Source of the DNA: Ruminococcus sp.
GTDB lineage: Bacteria > Bacillota > Clostridia > Oscillospirales > Ruminococcaceae
Assembly (NCBI GenBank): GCA_019417865.1
Contig: DYCW01000410.1
Span: 1-15,119 of the forward strand
Reading direction: 5' to 3'
Length of the DNA stretch: 15,119 nt
A program made the position numbers and the translations under genes. Every line of letters starts with the position of its first letter. Position 1 is the stretch's first letter. Below, piece by piece: positions 1 through 6,035 of this stretch. The notes under the pieces were generated by a model that was not told where the DNA came from, searched no databases, and saw only the letters and a list, made by a program, of their open reading frames with translations.

Positions 1-1595
1 TCATAGATGCTTTCGGATTCGATTTGATGCCGGATGCAGCGATCCAATGCCATGATCGCTGCCACGATGCCGTCAATTTTCTCCGTGGATTTTTCCTTAT
101 CCGGTTTGATGTTTTCCGCTGGGTCTTTCCGAACCACTACATTTCCTGCCATCCACTTCAGAATCGGATTGCCTCCATGAATGATTTTGCCCGCCATCAT
201 CAGCCGATAGAATTCCTTGGAAGGCGGTGACATATCTTTGAATCCCTGCCCGAACGGTACAACGGTAAAGCCCATACCTTCGAGGTTCTGTGTCATCTGT
301 GTGGCTCCCCATCTGTCGAAGGCAATCTCTCGAATGTGATACCGTTTTCCCAGTTCTTCGATGAAGGATTCAATGAATCCGTAGTGGATGACATTGCCCT
401 CTGTGGTCTGCAAATAGCCCTGCTGTTTCCAGATAGGATAGGGAACATGGTCACGGGAGACACGCAGGTCAATGGTATCCTCTGGAATCCAGAAGAAGGG
501 GAGCAGAATAAAGGGTTCAGTTTCATCCCGTGGCGGAAACATCAGAACAAAGGCGGTAATATCGGAAGTAGAAGACAAGTCCAGCCCGCCGTAGCAGTCT
601 CTTCCCTGTAAGGCATCCAAGTCGATGGGCTTGTTGCCCTTATCGAATACCAGATCTGGAATCCAGCCGGTGAGGGAAGAGACCCACTGATTCAGACGGA
701 GTTGTTTAAAAGCGTTTTCTTCTGCTGGATTTCGCAGGGCTTTCTGGTAGGCTTCCCGCACACGAGACACCGGAATGGTGACATCCAAGGACGGATTGGC
801 AAGATACCAGTTGCGTTCCTCCTGCCAGTCTGCCCCATCTGGCAATCCGTAGAGTACCGGATAGAACGTGGGGTCGTATTTCCGATCTTTCAGAATATCG
901 GAAGCCAGCTGATGCTGTTCAAAACAAATGGAGTTTCGGTCTGTTCCGGCAGTCGTAATCGCAACAAACAGCGGCTGGGCTCTGGCATCACCGGAACCAT
1001 TTGTCAAAACGTCCCAGAGCTTGCGGTTTGGCTGGGCGTGCAGTTCATCGAAAATCAATCCGGATACATTGAGTCCGTGCTTTGTTCCAACTTCCGCAGA
1101 CAGTACCTGATAAAATCCGGCATTTGCATAATTCACAACGCGTTTGGTAGAGGGAATCTGCTTGCAGCGTTTCAGCAATGCCGGACACATCTGAATCATT
1201 TTCGTGGCTACTTCATACACAATGGATGCCTGCTGCCGGTCAGCGGCTGCTCCATAGACTTCTGCGGATGGTTCGCCGTCTCCGAACAGCAGATACAGGG
1301 CGATGGCAGCTGCCAGTTCACTTTTGCCGTTCTTTTTCGGGATTTCAATGTACGCCATGCGGAACTGCCGCATACCATCTTCCTGTACAATGCCGAACAA
1401 GTCCCGAATCAGCTGTTCCTGCCACGGCAGCAGCCAGAATCGTTTGCCTGCCCAGATGCCTTTTGTGTGGCGGAGCTGTTCGATGAAGCGGACGGCTCGG
1501 TCTGCTTTTGCTTTGTCGTAGTGGGAAGTGGGCAGCATAAAACGGGACGGCTGGTAGTCCTGTAGTTTGGGAAGTTCCTGCGGACGGGATTCCAT
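1..1595 (-). CDS. terL: Phage terminase large subunit, 3' end cut by window edge
   Basis: Packaging motor: an ATPase that pumps DNA into the prohead, plus a nuclease that cuts concatemers. The frame is open from ATG 1595 to the window edge, about 531 residues. I see a Walker A-like IPKKNGKSE near residues 85-93, Walker B IFDELHA near 181-186, and RNase H-like nuclease acidic sites at GLDLSS (D about 339), FDRWG (about 425) and KIDGIVAAIMALDR (about 508). These match the Terminase_1 (HK97-like) family. The last motif normally sits close to the C-terminus, so I infer only a few residues are missing. The start shares one base with the TerS stop (TGATG), and an AGGTGATG ribosome site lies inside terS, so the two are translationally coupled. 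The opposite strand has long open frames here that are shadows of this gene. Confidence 0.95.
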   Translation of the reverse strand, partial: MESRPQELPKLQDYQPSRFMLPTSHYDKAKADRAVRFIEQLRHTKGIWAGKRFWLLPWQEQLIRDLFGIVQEDGMRQFRMAYIEIPKKNGKSELAAAIALYLLFGDGEPSAEVYGAAADRQQASIVYEVATKMIQMCPALLKRCKQIPSTKRVVNYANAGFYQVLSAEVGTKHGLNVSGLIFDELHAQPNRKLWDVLTNGSGDARAQPLFVAITTAGTDRNSICFEQHQLASDILKDRKYDPTFYPVLYGLPDGADWQEERNWYLANPSLDVTIPVSRVREAYQKALRNPAEENAFKQLRLNQWVSSLTGWIPDLVFDKGNKPIDLDALQGRDCYGGLDLSSTSDITAFVLMFPPRDETEPFILLPFFWIPEDTIDLRVSRDHVPYPIWKQQGYLQTTEGNVIHYGFIESFIEELGKRYHIREIAFDRWGATQMTQNLEGMGFTVVPFGQGFKDMSPPSKEFYRLMMAGKIIHGGNPILKWMAGNVVVRKDPAENIKPDKEKSTEKIDGIVAAIMALDRCIRHQIESESIY

Positions 1596-2074
1596 CACGC
1601 ATCACCTCCGCCCAGCAGGCTCTCCATTTCATCCTGTGTATCTGTATGGTTCTCGGAACAGGCAATAATCCGGCTGCGTGCCGATGGCGTTAAGCCGAAT
1701 TGTGCTGCAATGTTCATCATAATTTTCAAATTGGATTGTGCAATCGAAACCTGTGGAACTTGCTGCCAGTAGCCGTTTGGAGTTTTCACCAGACTGCCGT
1801 GTTTCGTGAGAAACTCCTCCGCCTCTTTCCATCTGGCGTATGCCTGACAGTATCCGGCAAAGGCGGTCATGTCCATTTTTGTCAGGATGCCCATTTGTTC
1901 CATGCCTTTACAGAGTCGTCGCCACTCCTTTTTTGCCTCTGGTTCCAGCCACTTGGGGCAGGGAGGGGCTTTCTGTTCCGGTTTTGGTTCACAGGGATTC
2001 AATGGACGCTTGCCGGGGTTGCCTTCCAGTTCTTTAAGTGCGGTTGGTTTGGGTTTTCTGCCTCTTGTTGCCAT
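1595..2074 (-). CDS. terS: Phage terminase small subunit, P27 family
   Basis: 159-aa DNA-recognition subunit of the terminase, which binds the packaging site and hands DNA to TerL. The N-terminus MATRGRKPKPTALKELEGNP with KRPLN is typical of P27-family small terminases. The middle (KEWRRLCKGMEQMGILTKMD, then a YCQAYARWKEAE helix) and the C-terminal ...AAQFGLTPSARSRI segment also fit. I chose ATG 2074 because AAAGGAGGGG lies just upstream. A longer frame reaching back to 2179 would be read through a hairpin terminator and has no ribosome site. Unusually, terS sits about 3.4 kb from the HNH gene and cos-like region, where these are usually neighbours. The gap is filled with DNA-modification genes. 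Confidence 0.93.
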   Translation of the reverse strand: MATRGRKPKPTALKELEGNPGKRPLNPCEPKPEQKAPPCPKWLEPEAKKEWRRLCKGMEQMGILTKMDMTAFAGYCQAYARWKEAEEFLTKHGSLVKTPNGYWQQVPQVSIAQSNLKIMMNIAAQFGLTPSARSRIIACSENHTDTQDEMESLLGGGDA

Positions 2075-2104
2075 ATTGCCCCTCCTTTCGGGAAAATCTG
2101 GGTA

Positions 2105-2136
2105 GAAAAAGGGCGTGCAGGGGATGTCTGCACGCC
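2105..2136 (-). terminator. Intrinsic terminator or attenuator upstream of terS
   Basis: Read on the minus strand, a 9-bp perfect stem (GGCGTGCAG / CTGCACGCC, 7-nt loop) is followed directly by CTTTTTCT. This is the standard form of a Rho-independent terminator. It lies between the small ORF at 2185-2325 and terS, within the transcribed direction, so it would block or reduce terminase transcription unless read through. I see no good promoter between it and terS. Confidence 0.6.
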
Positions 2137-2143
2137 TTGGGCG

Positions 2144-2170
2144 AACTTCTGCCCCAGTGGGGTAGAAGTT
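2144..2170 (-). other. Second hairpin in the terS leader
   Basis: AACTTCTGCCCC and GGGGTAGAAGTT pair over 12 positions with a single G-T wobble-type mismatch around a 3-nt loop. It sits 14 nt after the stop of the 2185-2325 gene and only 7 nt before the terminator hairpin. It has no T-run of its own. It could protect the upstream message, or be an antitermination or processing site. Function unknown. Confidence 0.5.
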
Positions 2171-2184
2171 GATGTTCAAGTAAT

Positions 2185-2325
2185 TCAGTTAGATTCTTTG
2201 CACAGTTCCTGCATCATAGCATCTACTTCTGTAAATCCGGGATATTGTTCCGGATGCTGCTTCATGGCTTCCACTTCTTCCATCGCTGCAATTGTTTCTG
2301 CATTCGGCATTTCGTTCATCGTCAT
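2185..2325 (-). CDS. 46-aa protein resembling the C-terminal half of a RelB/DinJ antitoxin
   Basis: Encodes 46 residues from ATG 2325 to TGA 2185, with AAAAGGAG 10 nt before the start and a good promoter about 45 bp upstream. The segment MPNAETIAAMEEVEAMKQH followed by ...YPGFTEVDAMMQEL resembles, from memory, the toxin-binding tail of RelB/DinJ-family antitoxins (pattern IPNAET-AAMEE...-D-D-ml-eL). The DNA-binding ribbon-helix-helix half is absent and no toxin gene is adjacent. It may be a free-standing antitoxin fragment that neutralises a host RelE/YafQ-type toxin, or a small phage protein of unrelated role. The gene is certain enough from ribosome site and codon pattern. The function is a guess. 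Confidence 0.7.
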   Translation of the reverse strand: MTMNEMPNAETIAAMEEVEAMKQHPEQYPGFTEVDAMMQELCKESN

Positions 2326-2367
2326 ATTTATGTTCTCCTTTTGAGGATAAGAAATTTTTCTATGCTA

Positions 2368-2396
2368 AATGTACCATTTTTTTCGCAGAAAGTCAA
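2368..2396 (-). promoter_or_regulatory. Sigma-A type promoter after the cytosine methyltransferase gene
   Basis: On the minus strand, TTGACT (2396-2391), a 17-bp spacer and TACATT (2373-2368) lie in the 89-bp gap between the cytosine methyltransferase stop and the 46-aa gene. The -35 matches 5 of 6 and the -10 matches 4 of 6, with ideal spacing and an A-tract in the spacer. It would start a transcript for the 46-aa gene and, if the downstream hairpin is passed, for the terminase genes. Confidence 0.6.
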
Positions 2397-2414
2397 CCGG
2401 CTGGAATGCGGTTT

Positions 2415-3452
2415 TTATCTTATCTGTGCTTGCATTGCATTTCCAATCGCTTCTGGAATTGGAACAGAAACCGCATTGCCAGCTTGTTGATAAAGCTGGG
2501 AATCGGAAACGACCGCTGCGGCTTTCTCAAACAGGGAATCCGGAAAGCCTTGCAGCCGGAAGCATTCTTTTGGCGTCAGACGCCGTACAGCAAATGCGGT
2601 GTCCTGTTGTAATACCACACCAATTCTGGCGTTGCAGGTCAGCGTTTGGGAAAGCTGTTTTCCCACTCTGCCTCGTCTGCTTGTAGAACCAAGGAACGAA
2701 AGCGAAATGGCATCCCCGTGCTGTGCCAGTTCATAGCCGGACTTCGTGCCGCTTTGCACCGGAAGCAGATACAGTCCGGTCTTTCCGGCAGTACCGCCGG
2801 AAGAACCCGTCAGCGTACAGGAGCACCCTTCGATGCTGTAGATACGATTTCCCTGTGAACCGCCAAGGAGCTGCCGTAGGGGAGCAGCTTTCGCAAAACA
2901 GTTTCGGAGAGGAAATACTTGCTTTCGACCACAGGTTCTAAGATGTCCAACAAGGTACACACGCTCTCGGTTCTGTGGAAGTCCGAAGTCTCTCGTATTG
3001 AAAACTTCATATTCTGTGTCGTACCCGCTCTCGGCCAACGCAGTTTGGTAGTCAAGGAAGTCCCATCCGTTGTGAGAGGAGAGCAGTCCCTTAACATTTT
3101 CAAGGATAAGCCATTCGGGTTTTTGTTCCGCAGAGACGGCTTGCAGCAGCCGGATGAGCGAGAAGAACAATCCGCTTCGGTCACCACGCAATCCCTCTCT
3201 TTTTCCTGCAATGCTGACATTCTGGCAGGGTGTTCCGGCTGTCCAGATGTCGGCTGCTGGGATCGTGTCGGGTGGAATGTTTGTAATATCTTCTGCATAC
3301 CATTCTCCTTCCGTGTCATACATGGCTCGATAGCTTTTTACCGCAAACGGATTCTTCTCGCAGAATCCAACACACCGAATACCGGCACGCTGTAATCCCA
3401 GTCGAAAACCGCCGATACCGGAAAACCAGTCAATACAGGTCATTTCACGCAT
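2415..3452 (-). CDS. DNA (cytosine-5-)-methyltransferase
   Basis: 345-aa C5-cytosine methyltransferase that transfers a methyl group from S-adenosylmethionine to cytosine in DNA. The canonical motifs appear in order: I DWFSGIGGFRLGL (residues 8-20), IV GTPCQNVSIAGKREGL with catalytic C76, VI ENVKGL (118-123), VIII QNRERVYLVG (160-169), IX RRLTPKECFRLQGFPD (about 302) and X QAGNAVSVPI (about 328). The target-recognition region lies between about 175 and 295. ATG 3452 is chosen because GGGAGGG is 9 nt upstream. It overlaps the stop of the upstream adenine methyltransferase by 8 nt (ATGCGTGA). No restriction enzyme is adjacent, so this is an orphan phage methyltransferase, probably shielding phage DNA from host restriction. 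Target sequence unknown. Confidence 0.95.
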   Translation of the reverse strand: MREMTCIDWFSGIGGFRLGLQRAGIRCVGFCEKNPFAVKSYRAMYDTEGEWYAEDITNIPPDTIPAADIWTAGTPCQNVSIAGKREGLRGDRSGLFFSLIRLLQAVSAEQKPEWLILENVKGLLSSHNGWDFLDYQTALAESGYDTEYEVFNTRDFGLPQNRERVYLVGHLRTCGRKQVFPLRNCFAKAAPLRQLLGGSQGNRIYSIEGCSCTLTGSSGGTAGKTGLYLLPVQSGTKSGYELAQHGDAISLSFLGSTSRRGRVGKQLSQTLTCNARIGVVLQQDTAFAVRRLTPKECFRLQGFPDSLFEKAAAVVSDSQLYQQAGNAVSVPIPEAIGNAMQAQIR

Positions 3453-4359
3453 GGAGGGAATCCCTCCCGACCGCTGCCAGAGCCTCGGAAAGCAGGAGCT
3501 TCTGTCCGTTTCGCAGGACAAAGACTTCTGCATCGTTTCCGTTCTGATGGGCAACATATCTCGCTACCATGACATCCACAAACTTTGGGTCAAGTTCCAT
3601 GCCGACACACACCCGTTGTGTTTCCTCACAGGCAAGCAGGGTAGAACCGCTGCCCAAAAACGGGTCTAATACAATGCCGTTTGTCATGGTAGAGTTCCGG
3701 ATCGGATAACTCATCAAGCCCAACGGCTTCATGGTCGGATGTTCCTTGCTGGATTTCGGGCGGTCGTATTCCCAGATGGTGGTTTGCTTTCGGTCGGCAT
3801 ACCATTGGTGCTTTCCGGTTTTCTTCCAGCCATACAGACACGGTTCATGCTGCCACTGGTAGGGACTGCGTCCCAATACCAGAGCATTCTTTTTCCAGAT
3901 ACAGCATCCGGACAGGTAAAATCCGGCATCGTCAAATGCCTGCCGAAAGTACAGCCCTTTGGTATCCGAGTGGAACACATAGATAGAGCCGTCCTCTGCA
4001 AGCACTTCATGCATCTGCTGGAAGGCAGACAAGAGAAACTGGTAGAATTCTGCATCCGGCATATTGTCATTCTGAATACGTCCGGCGGTTTCCTCTACAT
4101 TGACGTTGTAGGGCGGGTCGGTCAGCACCAGATTGACTTTGGTATCCGGCAGCAGGATTTGATAGGATTCCGGTTTGGTCGCATCCCCACAGAGTACAGT
4201 GTGTTTTCCCAAGTGCCAGAGGTCTCCAGCCTGTGAAAAACAGGGTTTCGATTGCTCTGCATCGGGAGAAAAGTCGTCTTCTGTTACGTCCTGCGAGCAG
4301 ACACGGTTGAAGAGCTGTTCCATTTCCGGCGGTTCAAAGCCGGTAATGGTGGTAGCCAA
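3445..4359 (-). pseudogene. Methyltransferase half of a split ParB-adenine methyltransferase fusion
   Basis: About 304 codons of a class-beta DNA methyltransferase (N6-adenine/N4-cytosine, PF01555-like). DPPYNV (motif IV, residues 81-86) comes before DPFLGSGSTLLACEE (motif I, about 232-246). The lead-in AGDLWHLGKHTVLCGDA is typical of phage ParB-methyltransferase fusions. The only upstream start is a TTG at 4359 with a poor ribosome site, directly against an inserted element. An internal ATG at 4323 is the alternative. Joined to the ParB fragment after removing the element plus one CAAT, the frame is continuous for 425 codons, a usual size for the fusion family as I recall it. All catalytic motifs are intact, so low-level activity through TTG initiation or re-initiation is possible. 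Confidence 0.85.
3453..3468 (-). promoter_or_regulatory. Ribosome binding site held in a hairpin before the cytosine methyltransferase
   Basis: On the minus strand, GGAGGG (3467-3462) is separated by ATT from CCCTCC (3458-3453), which abuts the ATG at 3452. The Shine-Dalgarno sequence can therefore pair fully with the bases next to the start. The hairpin lies inside the last codons of the upstream gene, so ribosomes finishing that gene would open it. This suggests translational coupling of the two methyltransferases. Confidence 0.5.
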
Positions 4360-4360
4360 T

Positions 4361-4531
4361 TATATGCATATCCGATTTGACCGGTAAAAATGGAGAAGGA
4401 ACCAAGAAAAAACAGGGGAAAATCAAATCAAAAAAGCCTGTCAGTCTATAAAAATAGGAGGTAACTCGCAAAGAAAAGAATCAAAAGGAGTCTGAAAAGA
4501 AAGAAAAAACCGGTCAAATCGAATATGCATA
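4361..4531. mobile_element. 171-bp miniature inverted-repeat element splitting the ParB-methyltransferase gene
   Basis: The ends at 4363-4385 and 4509-4531 are inverted repeats of 23 bp with one mismatch. Each has an outer tatgcata and an inner gatttgaccggt. A CAAT lies immediately outside on both sides (4357-4360 and 4532-4535), consistent with a 4-bp target duplication, although the left repeat starts 2 bp further in than the right. The interior is A-rich on the plus strand and encodes nothing. Element plus one CAAT is 175 bp, which is not a multiple of three. Its removal exactly rejoins the ParB and methyltransferase frames (...DTRL + ATTITGF...). The element supplies the stop codon of the ParB fragment. 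No transposase is in the window, so it would be mobilised in trans. Confidence 0.82.
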
Positions 4532-4897
4532 CAATCTGGTATCGATACAAGAGGACTGGATGTCCTGCAGCAAATCAGCAAGTAAGGCTTCATCCCACGA
4601 GCCGGTGATTTTGTTCAGGGCAATGTTTAACGCTTTTTCTCGGTCTTTGTCGATATCCACGACCACGCAGGAAACTTCTGTCCATCCGAGGTCGGACAAG
4701 ACCGTCAGCCGCTGATGACCACCAATCACGGTATGGTCAGCATTGACGATAATCGGGTCTACATACCCGAATTCCTCCAGCGACTTTTTGATTTTCTCGT
4801 ATTCCTTGTCGCCTTTCTTCAGCTTCTTTCTTGGATTATAAGAAGCCGGTTTCAGAGCGGAGACCGGGAGAGTCTCCCATTTCATAGATTGTTGCAT
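4514..4897 (-). pseudogene. ParB-like N-terminal half of the split ParB-methyltransferase gene
   Basis: 127-aa frame with a ParB/Srx-type N-terminal domain: LPVSALKPASYNPRKK (10-25), SLEEFGYVDPIIVN (39-52) and the signature VIGGHQRLTVLSDLGW (57-72). LNKITGSWDEALLADLLQDI (94-113) then follows, which in fusion proteins leads into the methyltransferase. The last five residues (YAYSI) and the stop come from the inverted repeat of the inserted element. The domain in these fusions belongs to the ParB/sulfiredoxin nuclease-or-NTPase fold. Its exact role is not established here. The start ATG 4897 has AAAGGA upstream and lies 2 nt past the zinc-finger gene's stop. The fragment can still be translated, so a free ParB-like domain is probably made. 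Confidence 0.85.
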
Positions 4898-4899
4898 TT

Positions 4900-5235
4900 T
4901 CAAGATTCCTTTCGTTTTGGAAAACGGTGTTGTAAGTAGCAGGCTCGGCTGCAATAGATTCTTTTTTGGTTGCCATAGGCTTGAAAGAGCTGCCCACAGT
5001 GCCGGCATCGGAACGTGTAAATGGCAGATGGGTTTGGATTTGCAAAATCCGGATGCTGCTTCCACCACGCACGGCGGCAAGCGTCAGAACAGAAACTGCG
5101 GGGGCGTCCCAGATTGCTTGGTATCTTTTTACCGCATTCCGGGCAGAATTTCTTAGCGATTTCCGGAAAATCTTCTTCCGTAAAAACATCCATACAATTT
5201 GGCGAACAAGCTGAGCCAGCTTGACCGCAGTCCAC
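4900..5235 (-). CDS. Small double zinc-finger protein
   Basis: About 111 residues with two Cys4 modules: CPECGKK (C31, C34) with FCSDACRRAWW (C49, C53), and CRHCGQLF (C77, C80) with YCSRACY (C95, C99). The CxxC...CxxxC spacing suggests two short treble-clef or ribbon fingers, of the kind found in small phage and mobile-element proteins. Nucleic-acid binding is likely but no enzymatic motif is visible. The start is uncertain: GTG 5235 has AAAGGTGG almost touching it, while ATG 5193 begins right before the first cysteines but lacks a clear ribosome site. One copy of the caattYggcgaa repeat lies immediately upstream of that ATG, so autoregulation or overlap with the packaging site is possible. 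The stop is 2 nt before the ParB fragment. Confidence 0.75.
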   Translation of the reverse strand: MDCGQAGSACSPNCMDVFTEEDFPEIAKKFCPECGKKIPSNLGRPRSFCSDACRRAWWKQHPDFANPNPSAIYTFRCRHCGQLFQAYGNQKRIYCSRACYLQHRFPKRKES

Positions 5236-5457
5236 CCACCTTTCTGTTTTCCTTTCTCGTTTTCTCCAAATGCCCTCAAGGGCGGTTTACGATAAAGCAA
5301 ATTCGTTTTTTACAATTTGGCGAAATGTGTTTTTCATTTTATCTTACAGGTGCATGACAAAACAGAAAATAGAAATCGAAAAGGTTATAATTCGGCGAAA
5401 AATCGGGATTTTTCAATCTGGGCAAATTGGGAATCCCCCCCTTTTCAATTCTGCGAA
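5195..5457. repeat. Five dispersed copies of a caattYggcgaa motif
   Basis: Plus-strand copies at 5195-5206, 5313-5324, 5388-5399, 5414-5425 and 5446-5457, each matching most of caattYggcgaa. The first two are identical over 12 bp. All face the same way and sit beside a G-rich cos-like block and an HNH gene. Multiple directly oriented sites near cos fit terminase small-subunit binding (cosB-like). Operator sites for the following operon are an alternative. The gap 5236-5548 contains these repeats and no convincing gene. Confidence 0.5.
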
Positions 5458-5464
5458 AATCCTC

Positions 5465-5545
5465 ACCATTGGGTAACGCCGGTCTTCTCAGAACGAGTTG
5501 TAGAGATTTTTCACCCCCCACCCCCCGAGAGAAGGTGGGGTATCC
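5465..5545 (-). other. Candidate cos (packaging) site
   Basis: On the minus strand, just after the HNH stop, come GGGGATACCCCACC, then GGGGGGTGGGGGGTG, AAAAATCTCTAC and, further on, AAGACCGGCG. A G-run followed by an AAAATCTCT block and a GACCG block between HNH and terminase genes is a pattern I remember from cos regions of Gram-positive siphoviruses. The CCCCACC and GGTGGGG segments can form a 7-bp stem. No T-run follows, so this is not a terminator. Cut position and overhang cannot be read from sequence alone. Confidence 0.42.
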
Positions 5546-5548
5546 CCG

Positions 5549-5914
5549 TCAGTAGTGATAGGTGGGGTGGCTGTCTTCCGTCCATGTTTTCCGGTCGTGG
5601 CAGGGCTTACAAAGGGCTTGCCAGTTATTTTTGTCCCAGAAAAGCGTCTGGTCACCCCGATGGGGGGTTATATGGTCCACAACTGTTGCCGTCCGCAGTC
5701 TGCCAGCTGCAAGGCAGCGGACACACAGCGGGTGTGCCTGTAAATACTGTTTGCTGGCTTTCTGCCAACGCTTTGTATAGCCACGACTGTTTGCAGAGGG
5801 ACGCTGTTCCGTTGTGGGATGCAGCGGCTTGTGCGTGTCACAGTACGCCTGTCCGTAGGGAACCAGTTCTGGACAGTTGGGGTGTTTGCACGGCTGTCTC
5901 GGCTTGTAGGGCAT
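5549..5914 (-). CDS. HNH endonuclease, packaging-associated
   Basis: 121-aa HNH nuclease. The core is C64xxC67 (LCVRCLAAG), the catalytic VVDHITPHRGD (D80 H81), DKNNWQALC (N96/N97) and CKPCHDRK (C102, C105, H106). An extra N-terminal CKHPNCPELV...YCDTH patch may bind a second zinc. HNH proteins of this kind are encoded next to terminase and cos in many phages, and stimulate terminase cutting. Its ATG 5914 has AAAGGAG 10 nt upstream. It is the first gene after the candidate late promoter and the last before the G-rich cos-like region, which supports a packaging role. It is not a homing nuclease by context, because no intron or split gene is adjacent. Confidence 0.92.
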   Translation of the reverse strand: MPYKPRQPCKHPNCPELVPYGQAYCDTHKPLHPTTEQRPSANSRGYTKRWQKASKQYLQAHPLCVRCLAAGRLRTATVVDHITPHRGDQTLFWDKNNWQALCKPCHDRKTWTEDSHPTYHY

Positions 5915-5942
5915 GCTGTCTCATCTCCTTTCTTGTCCCGCA

Positions 5943-6012
5943 ATTATATTATACCATGCGATGCAAGACGAACAATCACGAACAAATACGAAAAAATACG
6001 AAAAAACACGAA
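5943..6012 (-). promoter_or_regulatory. Candidate late promoter with five phased ACGAA boxes
   Basis: On the plus strand, ACGAA starts at 5968, 5978, 5988, 5998 and 6008: five copies at exactly 10-bp spacing, one per helical turn. On the minus strand these are TTCGT boxes directly upstream of two overlapping TATAAT sequences (5948-5953 and 5943-5948). The array overlaps the -35 position, where no good consensus hexamer exists. This arrangement suits an activator-dependent promoter. The sigma-like regulator gene ends only 24 bp upstream of the array, and the HNH start is about 30 bp downstream. Confidence 0.6.
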
Positions 6013-6035
6013 GTGCAATTTTCACAAAGTTTTTT

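Noticed and set aside
702..1565. 287-codon plus-strand open frame opposite terL
   Set aside because: Antisense shadow. The minus frame carries all the terminase motifs, and the plus frame is cysteine/phenylalanine-rich with no family resemblance.
4360..4513. Self-splicing intron or intein explanation for the split methyltransferase
   Set aside because: Only 171 bp, no intron core or intein motifs, and clear inverted ends with flanking CAAT fit a transposable element.
4836..5300. 154-codon minus-strand frame overlapping the zinc-finger gene
   Set aside because: The other frame has eight ordered cysteines in CxxC/CxxxC pairs; this one has no recognisable pattern.
5339..5521. 60-codon minus-strand ORF in the HNH to zinc-finger gap
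   Set aside because: No ribosome site, low-complexity content, and it overlaps the cos-like block and the repeated motifs, which explain the sequence better.
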